Below, one piece after another: positions 1 to 5,198 of a stretch of 5,198 nucleotides of DNA. Within the stretch, counting starts at the first letter, position 1. Each line of letters begins with the position of its first letter. Position numbers and translations under genes: made by a program. The notes under the pieces are model-generated. The model made no database searches and had not been told where the DNA came from. It saw only the letters and a list, made by a program, of their open reading frames with translations. The DNA comes from Paracoccaceae bacterium (lineage in GTDB: Bacteria > Pseudomonadota > Alphaproteobacteria > Rhodobacterales > Rhodobacteraceae), in the NCBI GenBank assembly GCA_023263735.1, contig JALQUQ010000204.1, forward strand, positions 1 to 5,198. Direction: 5' to 3'.

Positions 1-304
1 CGTTGATCACCTGCAACCGGCCATCGACCGTGGCGGCGATCTCTTCCAGCGCAGGAATGCAGCGCGGGTCTTTTTCCACCGCCAGAACCCGGCGCGCGCC
101 TTCGGCCAACAGCCCGCGCGTCAGACCCCCGGGGCCGGGGCCCACTTCCAGCACATCCGACCCGGTCAAATCTCCTGCCATCCGCGCGATCTTGGCCGTC
201 AGGTTCAGGTCCAGCAGAAAGTTCTGACCCAATTGCTTTTTCGCCACCAGATCATGGGTGCGGATCACGTCGCGCAGGGGGGGCAGGCCGTCGATGGTTC
301 CCAT
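1..304 (-). CDS. rsmA: 16S rRNA adenine-N6,N6-dimethyltransferase RsmA/KsgA, N-terminal part (runs off window)
   Basis: RsmA uses S-adenosylmethionine to dimethylate two adjacent adenines near the 3' end of 16S rRNA during late 30S assembly in the cytoplasm. The window holds the first 101 codons of a protein that is usually about 270-280 residues. No stop occurs before base 1. Visible signatures are the family's LGQNFLLD segment (residues 25-32), SAM motif [17 protein letters not shown] (51-66), and the acidic motif II residue Glu77 in VEKDP, which would hold the SAM ribose. The catalytic NLPY-type motif IV and the RNA-binding C-terminal domain lie outside the window. The ATG at 304 is chosen because AAGGA (315-311) sits six bases upstream. 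It starts 24 bp after the pdxA stop, so it is probably co-transcribed with pdxA. GC and codon use match its neighbours. The assignment is very secure; only the C-terminal part is unseen. Confidence 0.97.
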   Translation of the reverse strand, partial: MGTIDGLPPLRDVIRTHDLVAKKQLGQNFLLDLNLTAKIARMAGDLTGSDVLEVGPGPGGLTRGLLAEGARRVLAVEKDPRCIPALEEIAATVDGRLQVIN

Positions 305-310
305 GGGGCT

Positions 311-315
311 TCCTT
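311..315 (-). promoter_or_regulatory. Shine-Dalgarno site of rsmA
   Basis: AAGGA on the minus strand lies six bases before the rsmA ATG, inside the 24-bp pdxA-rsmA gap. It supports the chosen start and indicates that rsmA initiates independently rather than by pure coupling. I see no terminator hairpin or promoter in this gap. Confidence 0.7.
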
Positions 316-328
316 TGGCGTTGGCGCC

Positions 329-1306
329 TTAAAGGCGGCTCTTTGCCATGTGCCACGCCATCCGGGCCGCTGCAACCGTGCTGTCAGGCAGGGCAACGCC
401 TTTGCCCGCGATGTCAAAGGCCGTGCCGTGATCGGGCGAGGTGCGGATGAAGGGCAGGCCCAGCGTCACATTGACCCCGCCGTCGAAATCCAGTGTCTTG
501 ATCGGGATCAGGGCCTGATCGTGATAGGCGCAAACGGCAGCGTCATAGCTGGCCCGGGCGCGGGCGTGAAACATCGTATCGGCGGGCAGGGGGCCAACGA
601 TGGCCATCCCCTCGGCCCGCAAACGGGCGATCACCGGGGCCATGACGCGGGCGTCTTCCCATCCCATCGCCCCGCCTTCGCCCGCATGGGGGTTCAGCCC
701 CGCAACCGCGATCCGGGGATCGACGATGCCAAAATCCCGGCGCAGGCCCGCGTGGGTCAGCCGGATCGTCTGTTCCAACAGTGCGGGCGTCAGGGCCCCC
801 GGCACCTCGGCCAAGGCGATGTGGATCGTGGCCGGCACCACCCGCAACAGCGGTGAGGCCAGCATCATGACCACGGGCACATCCCCCGCCAGATGGGCCA
901 GAAACTCGGTATGACCGGGAAAGGCGAAACCCGCCCCGTCTTTCAGCGCCTTTTTGTGGATCGGCGCCGTCACCACACCCGCCGCCTGACCCGATTGGGC
1001 ATAGGCGACCGCGCGTTCGATCACTTGCACCACGCCCGCCGCATTTTCGGCCACCGGTTGGCCGGGCGGGTTCGGGGCCGCGAAATCATGGCGCAACACG
1101 GGCAAGACACCGGGCGCAACCGCCCCGGCCTGATCGGGCGAAGACACCTCTTGCAGGGGCGTGCCCGCCGGCAGATGGCGCGGATCGCCCAGCCAGACCA
1201 AGGGCACCTCGGCCCCCAAAATGGCGCGCACCTTGGGGGCAAGTTCGGGGCCCACCCCTGCGGGTTCGCCGCAGGTCAGGATCAGCGGCAGGGGCAAAGC
1301 GGTCAT
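329..1306 (-). CDS. pdxA: 4-hydroxythreonine-4-phosphate dehydrogenase PdxA
   Basis: PdxA oxidises 4-phosphohydroxy-L-threonine with NAD(P)+ in the DXP-dependent route to pyridoxal 5'-phosphate. The product decarboxylates and PdxJ then uses it. The protein is a cytoplasmic homodimer. The frame encodes 325 residues, a normal length for the family. Motifs in order are the N-terminal TCGEPAGVGPE (11-21), VTAPIHKKAL (112-121), substrate-site GHTEF (131-135), and the three divalent-metal histidines His162 (IHIAL), His207 (LNPHAGEGG) and His262 (AYHDQALIP). These correspond to His166, His211 and His266 of the E. coli enzyme. VNVTLGLPFIRTSPDHGTA (278-296) follows. No key residue is missing. The ATG at 1306 overlaps the surA stop (ATGA), and no good Shine-Dalgarno is at a usable distance, so translation probably depends on ribosomes finishing surA. 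PdxA-like dehydrogenases of other pathways exist, but the context next to rsmA argues for true PdxA. Confidence 0.98.
   Translation of the reverse strand: MTALPLPLILTCGEPAGVGPELAPKVRAILGAEVPLVWLGDPRHLPAGTPLQEVSSPDQAGAVAPGVLPVLRHDFAAPNPPGQPVAENAAGVVQVIERAVAYAQSGQAAGVVTAPIHKKALKDGAGFAFPGHTEFLAHLAGDVPVVMMLASPLLRVVPATIHIALAEVPGALTPALLEQTIRLTHAGLRRDFGIVDPRIAVAGLNPHAGEGGAMGWEDARVMAPVIARLRAEGMAIVGPLPADTMFHARARASYDAAVCAYHDQALIPIKTLDFDGGVNVTLGLPFIRTSPDHGTAFDIAGKGVALPDSTVAAARMAWHMAKSRL
1303..1306 (-). promoter_or_regulatory. ATGA stop/start overlap coupling surA to pdxA
   Basis: The pdxA ATG (1306-1304) and the surA TGA (1305-1303) share bases in the classic ATGA arrangement. The nearest purine-rich element is GAGG at 1326-1323, about 16 bases upstream, which is too far for efficient initiation. 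Termination-reinitiation is the likely way pdxA is translated; this is inference from the layout. Confidence 0.75.
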
Positions 1307-2571
1307 TGCGTGACGATGATCGCCTCGGATCTCAGCTCTTCGAGCCAGAGTTCGGCGCGCTGGCCCAACTCGGCCGAGACCAGTTGATCGGCAATCGCCT
1401 TGCGGTCAACCGGGCCGGAATTGGCGGGGCTGCGGCTGCACAGCATCAGGAACACGCGCATATCGCCCCGCACGCGATCGGCCGAATATTCACCCGGGTC
1501 CATCTGCGACAGGGTGGCGGCGATATCGGCCGGAATTTGCGACACCGGCACCTTGGTCAGCGTGACGCGGCTGGCGGTCGTGCCTTTGTTTTCGGCGTAA
1601 AGATCGGTGCAGAAATCCACGCGGTTGTGGATCGCCTCGGCCTCGGCCAAGGCGTTGGGCGTGTTGGGGAACAGATATTCGGCATATTCCACCTCCAGAT
1701 CCGGCGGCGGGGCGGTGGGGTCATCCTGAATGCCGCGCAACTGGAACAGCACGATTGCCTCGGGTGTGGCAATCGGGGCCGACAGTTTGCCCGGCTGCAA
1801 ACCGATCACAGCGGCCACGACATCGGGCGGAATGCGGCTGGCCGGGGTCCAATCGAGACGCCCGCCCCGCGCGGCGGTGGGCGAGTCGGAATATTGCTGG
1901 GCTGCCTTGGCGAAATCCTCTTCGCTGCGGATTTCGCCGCGCAATTTGGCCGCCAGCGCCCGTTCATCGGTAGAATCGCCCTCGATTCGCAGCGTGATTT
2001 CCGACAGCAACAGTTGCGCCGCCGGTGCGCCCACCCCGCGGGCAATCGCCCGGTCGATCTCGACCTCGGAAATCGAAACACCTTCGCCGAATTTCGCCCG
2101 CACCAGATCGCGCCACATCAGGCCGCTGGCGACGAAATCGCGGAAGGTTTCGGCCGAAACGCCGCCCTGACCGATGGCCTCAAGGAATTGCTCGCCCGTC
2201 AGATTGGCGCGGGCGGCGAATTCATCCATCCCGGCCCGGATTGCATCGCCGGTCATTTTCAGGCCGACGCGCCGGGCTTCCCATTGGGCCAGACGGTCCT
2301 GGGTCAGGCCGCGCAGCGCCTCTTGTTCGATATCGCCGGGAAAGCGCAGCAGGGTCAGGAACAGCATTCGCTGATCCAGTTCATACTGGGTGATCACCAT
2401 GCCGTTGATGTTCAGCACCGGGGCGAACATCCCGCCGCCCCCCTGAGCCAAGGCGGTATGAGCGGGGGCCATGGCCCCAAAGCTCAGCGTCGCCCCGATC
2501 AAAAGTCCGCGCGTCAAGGCACCCGCTTTGTGGGCTATCCCGTTTTGCCGGTTCTCTTTCATCGTTTTCAT
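1303..2571 (-). CDS. surA: SurA-type periplasmic chaperone / parvulin peptidyl-prolyl cis-trans isomerase
   Basis: This is a periplasmic chaperone of the SurA family, which escorts unfolded outer-membrane proteins to the BAM complex and can isomerise proline bonds. The frame encodes 422 residues, close to the usual 400-430. A signal peptide covers about residues 1-43: a basic start, then a hydrophobic stretch from GLLIGATLSFGA to a cut near ALA-Q. A SurA N-terminal chaperone region follows (about 50-170), then a parvulin domain (about 185-282) with EEDFAKAAQQYSDSPTAARG, GGRLDW and LQPGKLSAPI. A weaker second domain (about 290-380) and the returning C-terminal helix close the protein. The second domain carries Cys321 and Cys378, which might pair in the periplasm. 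Start choice is less certain: ATG at 2571 has AGGGA 12 bases upstream (long spacing), while ATG 2562 and TTG 2592 are alternatives. Sequence similarity to enterobacterial SurA looks modest, but the position between lptD and pdxA strongly supports it. Confidence 0.92.
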   Translation of the reverse strand: MKTMKENRQNGIAHKAGALTRGLLIGATLSFGAMAPAHTALAQGGGGMFAPVLNINGMVITQYELDQRMLFLTLLRFPGDIEQEALRGLTQDRLAQWEARRVGLKMTGDAIRAGMDEFAARANLTGEQFLEAIGQGGVSAETFRDFVASGLMWRDLVRAKFGEGVSISEVEIDRAIARGVGAPAAQLLLSEITLRIEGDSTDERALAAKLRGEIRSEEDFAKAAQQYSDSPTAARGGRLDWTPASRIPPDVVAAVIGLQPGKLSAPIATPEAIVLFQLRGIQDDPTAPPPDLEVEYAEYLFPNTPNALAEAEAIHNRVDFCTDLYAENKGTTASRVTLTKVPVSQIPADIAATLSQMDPGEYSADRVRGDMRVFLMLCSRSPANSGPVDRKAIADQLVSAELGQRAELWLEELRSEAIIVTQ

Positions 2572-2626
2572 GCCCGCTGTCGTTCCCTGCAAATTCCATA
2601 TCCAACCCGTGGGGCTGGCCGTTTAC
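2572..2626. other. 55-bp intergenic spacer between lptD and surA
   Basis: This is the largest non-coding gap in the window. On the minus strand it contains a weak Shine-Dalgarno candidate (AGGGA, 2588-2584) for surA. I see no strong hairpin with a T-run and no -35/-10 pair at proper spacing, so read-through from lptD into surA is likely. Confidence 0.6.
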
Positions 2627-4807
2627 TCAGCGCCGACAGGTCCGCGAGGGACCGGCCAAGGCGCTGCCGCCAAATCCAATCAGGTCTATTGTCAGACCGA
2701 AATCCGTTGTCGGCTTTACACTAGTCGAGGATGTGAAACGACGCGAGACGGAAACATCCATCGAAATGCATTCGTTCTTGAACCTTAGACCCATGCCCGC
2801 CTTGTTGGCCCGGTTGGCCTGAAAGTCATAGCGCGCCTCGGTAAAGGCGGTCCAGCTTTCGTTCATCACATAGCGCCCGTTCACCGCCAATTCCGACGTA
2901 TTTTTGGGGCGGTTCTCAGAGGCATCGGCCAAAGCCCAGACATACGACCCCGAAAGCCCATAGGTTTCCCCCGAATAGGCCAGCCGGGTTTCGGCCTTGG
3001 TCACCTTGGCCTTGCTGGCCAAGATCATGCGGTGGGTCAGCGAAAAGCCGTCGGCATTGGTCAGTTGCACCGCAGCCAACAGGTCAGACCGCTTGCCATC
3101 CAGACCCGAAGCGACCGAGAATTGCGCCGGGTCCAGCGTGCGGAACACGCGGCCCACGGCGGCACTGACGGTCCAGCCGTCGGGATTCATATGGGTATAA
3201 CCAATCCCAAGGTTCAGGCGCGGCCCCCGTTCGCGCGCGTCGGACCCCGGAAAGCGGTTCAGACTGAACAGATTGCTTTCGTCGAATTCGACAAGGATCG
3301 AATCCTCGTTTTTCAACGTATCGGCGCGGGTCGGGGCCCAGACGGCCTGAAACACCGGTTCGATCAGATCGCTATGGCCATCAGCCCCCGACCGCATCCA
3401 TGGCCAGCGCAATTCGACCGCGGCGGCCCCGCTGATCCGGGTGGTCGATCCGGCAAAGGTTGCATCCTGCGTCACATCGTAGACATCGGCCACAACCTCG
3501 CCCAAGGCCGAACCGACGATGCCCATGGGCAGGGTGACGTTGCGCCGCCAATCCAGTTTCAACGACACCCGCCGCACATCACGCCCATCGGCAAAGCCGT
3601 CGCCATCGCTGTCCAGCGGGGATTGCGACGACCGGTAATGGCCGTGGGTCTGGAATTTCAACCCGGCCTCGCCCCCCAAGATTCCCCCCGAAAAGCGGCG
3701 ATGAAAGGTCAGGTCCGAAATGACCGAGGGCAAAAACGCATTCACATCGCCCGACCGGATCGATTTGAACCCGATCAAACGGCCCGAGATATATTCGTTG
3801 CGCCGCGTGCGCGACACTTCGATCCGGCTGTCCAACCGGTCTTTGGCGGGCAGGCCATAGTCCAAAAGATAGGCCGGGTCGCTGACATCTTCGCCCCGGA
3901 AGGTCAGCTTGAAATCGCGCGGCAGGTCAAAGGCCCCCGTCACCTTGAGGTAATGGCGGTTGACCCCGGGCAGCAAAAGATCGCGCGACACGGCACCGTC
4001 GATCTGCACCTCACCCGTGGCAAAGGCCTGCCGATAGCGCATTTCCAGCGAGCGGCCCGATTTCGACGACAGATAGGGCGTCAAGGTCAGGTCGCGATGC
4101 GGGCCCAGCGTGATGAAATAAGGGAGCTTGATCCCCGTTCCCAGCCCCGAGGTGGTGCGGATTTGCGGCATCAGAACGCCGGTCGCGCGCTTGAGCGTCG
4201 GGTCCGGCATCCGCAGGCGGGGGAAGTACATCACCGGAACGCCCGCCAGCCGAAAGGTGGCGCTGTCGAAAAAGATCTGCTGCTCGACCTGATCATGGGT
4301 CACGCGTTGCGCGCGGATTTCCCACAGCGGTGTCGGATTGCCCGCGCAAACCTTGCAGCTTGAGGCGACGACGTTTTCCAGCTGCGTATATCGCCCGGCT
4401 GTCCGCTCGACGCTGGAGGCCGCCATCTGCAATTGCCGGTTCAGAACCAGCCGGGCCGAGGTCAAGATCCCTTCGGTCAGATCGGCGGAAAGTTCGGCCA
4501 TGGAGGCGATCAGGATCGTGTTTTCGCCATCGACCAGAACCATGGGGCCGGTGATCTGCAACTGATCCTTGGCGCGGTCAAACGTGATTTCCGTCGCGCG
4601 AAGTGTGCTGCCCTTGTAAAAAACCTCAACCGCGCCTGATGCGACCAGACGGCCCGCGCCATCGATGCGAACCTGATTGGCGACCAAGGCTGCGGGCATG
4701 GCCGCCCCATCCGCCGCGGCGACAGGCCGGCCTTGGGGCACAGCCGGGGCCGACCCGACAAAGGCAAGACCGGCCGCCAAAAGGAGGGGGGGAAGCCAAC
4801 GCGCCAT
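2627..4807 (-). CDS. lptD: LPS-assembly protein LptD (outer-membrane translocon)
   Basis: LptD is the outer-membrane beta-barrel that, plugged by the lipoprotein LptE, inserts lipopolysaccharide into the outer leaflet. The frame gives 726 residues, normal for alphaproteobacteria. A signal peptide occupies roughly residues 1-22 (hydrophobic [11 protein letters not shown], then an A-P-A site). An LptA-like jelly-roll domain (about 40-150) accepts LPS from the periplasmic bridge; [10 protein letters not shown] and [10 protein letters not shown] are typical of it. Next come the conserved linker [13 protein letters not shown] (160-172), [19 protein letters not shown] (189-207), and the large barrel to the C-terminus. 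Cysteines are at 151, 154 (CKVC), 680 and 724. A Ca-binding-like [12 protein letters not shown] lies at 399-410. The ATG at 4807 is chosen because GGAGG (4819-4815) sits seven bases upstream and the signal peptide begins there. The frame stays open upstream to 5053, but that stretch overlaps lptG and nuoL in other frames and is not LptD. It overlaps the lptG stop by one base. Confidence 0.98.
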   Translation of the reverse strand: MARWLPPLLLAAGLAFVGSAPAVPQGRPVAAADGAAMPAALVANQVRIDGAGRLVASGAVEVFYKGSTLRATEITFDRAKDQLQITGPMVLVDGENTILIASMAELSADLTEGILTSARLVLNRQLQMAASSVERTAGRYTQLENVVASSCKVCAGNPTPLWEIRAQRVTHDQVEQQIFFDSATFRLAGVPVMYFPRLRMPDPTLKRATGVLMPQIRTTSGLGTGIKLPYFITLGPHRDLTLTPYLSSKSGRSLEMRYRQAFATGEVQIDGAVSRDLLLPGVNRHYLKVTGAFDLPRDFKLTFRGEDVSDPAYLLDYGLPAKDRLDSRIEVSRTRRNEYISGRLIGFKSIRSGDVNAFLPSVISDLTFHRRFSGGILGGEAGLKFQTHGHYRSSQSPLDSDGDGFADGRDVRRVSLKLDWRRNVTLPMGIVGSALGEVVADVYDVTQDATFAGSTTRISGAAAVELRWPWMRSGADGHSDLIEPVFQAVWAPTRADTLKNEDSILVEFDESNLFSLNRFPGSDARERGPRLNLGIGYTHMNPDGWTVSAAVGRVFRTLDPAQFSVASGLDGKRSDLLAAVQLTNADGFSLTHRMILASKAKVTKAETRLAYSGETYGLSGSYVWALADASENRPKNTSELAVNGRYVMNESWTAFTEARYDFQANRANKAGMGLRFKNECISMDVSVSRRFTSSTSVKPTTDFGLTIDLIGFGGSALAGPSRTCRR
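3578..3613 (-). other. Acidic DxDxDG motif in the LptD barrel (possible Ca2+ loop)
   Basis: LptD residues 399-410 read [12 protein letters not shown], matching the D-x-D-x-D-G spacing of EF-hand and thrombospondin type 3 calcium loops. It sits in the barrel region between predicted strands, so it would be a surface or periplasmic turn. Which side it faces cannot be decided from sequence alone. Calcium binding is inference from the motif only. Confidence 0.5.
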
Positions 4808-4947
4808 CAGCCATCCTCCAGATGAAGGACAAGCCCCATCGCGCAAAGCGTGGCGGCCACCGGGCTGGCCCAAGCGGCAAGGGCGATATGGATCTGGCCG
4901 TTTTCCCCCAGCACCTGCGCGAAATTCCGCAGGAAAAAAGATGAAAA
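4807..4947 (-). CDS. lptG: LPS export ABC transporter permease LptG, C-terminal remnant (5' part missing)
   Basis: LptG, with LptF and the ATPase LptB, is the inner-membrane transporter that extracts LPS and feeds it to the Lpt bridge. Only the last ~45 codons are present. They read [18 protein letters not shown], then [19 protein letters not shown] and GLVLHLEDG before a TGA at 4809-4807. This is the last transmembrane region and tail usual for alphaproteobacterial LptG: an FLRNF-type stretch, LGENGQ, LAAW.P and HLEDG. A full protein is about 360 residues, so roughly 315 N-terminal residues are absent. Upstream of about 4947 the DNA becomes nuoL in a different frame, so there is no start codon and this copy cannot be complete as written. 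The abutment with lptD (TGATG) is the normal operon arrangement, so the lptG end is in its native place and the foreign part is what lies beyond it. Confidence 0.93.
   Translation of the reverse strand, partial: FSSFFLRNFAQVLGENGQIHIALAAWASPVAATLCAMGLVLHLEDG
4815..4819 (-). promoter_or_regulatory. Shine-Dalgarno site of lptD
   Basis: GGAGG lies seven bases before the lptD ATG, within the last codons of lptG. It is the strongest ribosome site in the window and fixes the lptD start at 4807. The adjoining TGATG (4809-4805) overlaps the lptG stop with the lptD start by one base, implying coupled translation of two parts of the same LPS export machine. Confidence 0.85.
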
Positions 4948-4950
4948 ACT
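4935..4950. other. Breakpoint joining nuoL to lptG (likely chimeric junction)
   Basis: Between these bases the coding identity switches from nuoL (frame ending GVFHLF) to lptG (frame starting FSSFFLRNF). The minus-strand tract GTTTTTCATCTTTTT (4949-4935) can be read acceptably in both frames, as V-F-H-L-F for NuoL and as F-S-S-F-F for LptG. The exact crossover therefore cannot be placed more finely. No insertion-sequence end, inverted repeat or target duplication is visible. Such short shared tracts are typical of assembly or amplification chimeras, and also of microhomology-mediated joining. Confidence 0.82.
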
Positions 4951-5198
4951 CCAAGTGAATAGGCGCCAACGCCTTCGGCGACGAACATATAGCCAAGCTG
5001 GGAACAGGTCGAATAGGCGATGACGCGCTTGATGTCGTTTTGCACCAGACCAACCGTCGCGGCGAAGAAAGCTGTAGTAGCTCCGATCAATGTGACGAAG
5101 GTCGCCGCATGCGGAGCATGTTCGAAAATCGGCGAGAGTCGCGCAACCATGAAAACGCCGGCGGTGACCATGGTTGCTGCGTGGATGAGCGCAGAGAC
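4935..5198 (-). CDS. nuoL: NADH-quinone oxidoreductase subunit L (NuoL), internal fragment
   Basis: NuoL is the distal antiporter-like, proton-translocating membrane subunit of respiratory complex I. About 88 codons are present, open at the window edge and cut at the junction. Recognisable blocks are [17 protein letters not shown], then [20 protein letters not shown], then [21 protein letters not shown] with the conserved lysine of DIKRV, and [13 protein letters not shown]. In intact NuoL the next residues would be THAFFKALLFLG. Here they are replaced by the out-of-frame lptG tail. A full NuoL is about 600-700 residues, so both ends are missing. GC is about 57% by hand count, lower than the lptD region, and codons such as GCT, ACT, ACA and GGA appear that neighbours avoid. 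The wording resembles Rhizobiales NuoL more than Rhodobacterales, though this is only recognition. The ATG at 5171 is internal, not a start. MrpA-type antiporters are related, but the wording fits NuoL better. Confidence 0.92.

Noticed and set aside
318..330. 13-base match ggcgttggcgcct between the pdxA-rsmA region (plus strand) and the nuoL block (minus strand, about 4973-4961)
   Set aside because: A match of this length between two places in a 5-kb GC-rich window is expected by chance. It does not coincide with the junction, and the flanking sequence does not extend it.
2593..2626. Possible promoter (TATGGAAT-like -10) or terminator ahead of surA
   Set aside because: No -35-like hexamer lies 16-18 bases upstream of the TATGGA stretch, and no stem with a T-run is visible. 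Read-through from lptD is simpler.
1306..2724. Long plus-strand open frame (472 codons) opposite surA
   Set aside because: It is antisense to a confidently identified gene. It is rich in Gly, Arg, His and Gln, as expected from reading GC-rich codons backwards, and has no recognisable domain. The same applies to the open frames at 233-856 and 893-1387 opposite pdxA.
3032..4363. Long plus-strand open frame (443 codons) opposite lptD
   Set aside because: This is a shadow of lptD caused by high GC at third positions. There is no domain, signal or sensible ribosome site, and the composition is Arg/Gly/Pro/Gln-biased.
4935..4950. Insertion-sequence or phage attachment explanation for the nuoL/lptG join
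   Set aside because: There is no transposase or integrase coding, no terminal inverted repeat, no direct target duplication and no tRNA end around the join. Both sides are ordinary core genes.

Overview
This window looks like alphaproteobacterial DNA, most likely from the Rhodobacterales. It is GC-rich, the codons end strongly in C or G, and the conserved block lptG-lptD-surA-pdxA-rsmA is all on the minus strand and tightly packed. That order is typical of alphaproteobacteria, and the protein motifs fit it. The order assignment rests on recognition, not on a database search.

Layout, in the direction of transcription (high to low coordinates): (1) 5198 to about 4935 is an internal piece of nuoL, a membrane subunit of respiratory complex I, which breaks off abruptly. 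(2) About 4947 to 4807 is the last ~45 codons of lptG, a permease subunit of the LPS export transporter. (3) 4807 to 2627 is complete lptD, the outer-membrane LPS translocon. (4) 2571 to 1303 is a complete SurA-type periplasmic chaperone/peptidyl-prolyl isomerase. (5) 1306 to 329 is complete pdxA, for pyridoxal phosphate synthesis. (6) 304 to 1 is the first 101 codons of rsmA (ksgA), the 16S rRNA dimethyladenosine transferase. The window edge cuts it off.

The genes form an apparent operon. lptG and lptD overlap by one base (TGATG), surA and pdxA overlap by four (ATGA), and the other gaps are 55 and 24 bp. LptG and LptD belong to the same LPS export machine, and SurA is the family of chaperone that helps fold LptD-like barrels. 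PdxA and RsmA are housekeeping passengers that share this cluster in many proteobacteria. I saw no convincing internal promoter, terminator, tRNA, mobile element, repeat array or CRISPR. No gene-free stretch exceeds 55 bp.

The one real anomaly is the nuoL/lptG join at about 4935-4950. Two unrelated genes are fused out of frame across a T-rich tract that both can read. The nuoL side has lower GC and different codon use, and resembles Rhizobiales-type NuoL. It sits near the end of the window, so a chimeric read or assembly error is the leading explanation, with a genuine rearrangement second. I found no sign of an undescribed biological system. The rest is an ordinary, well-conserved core-genome segment.
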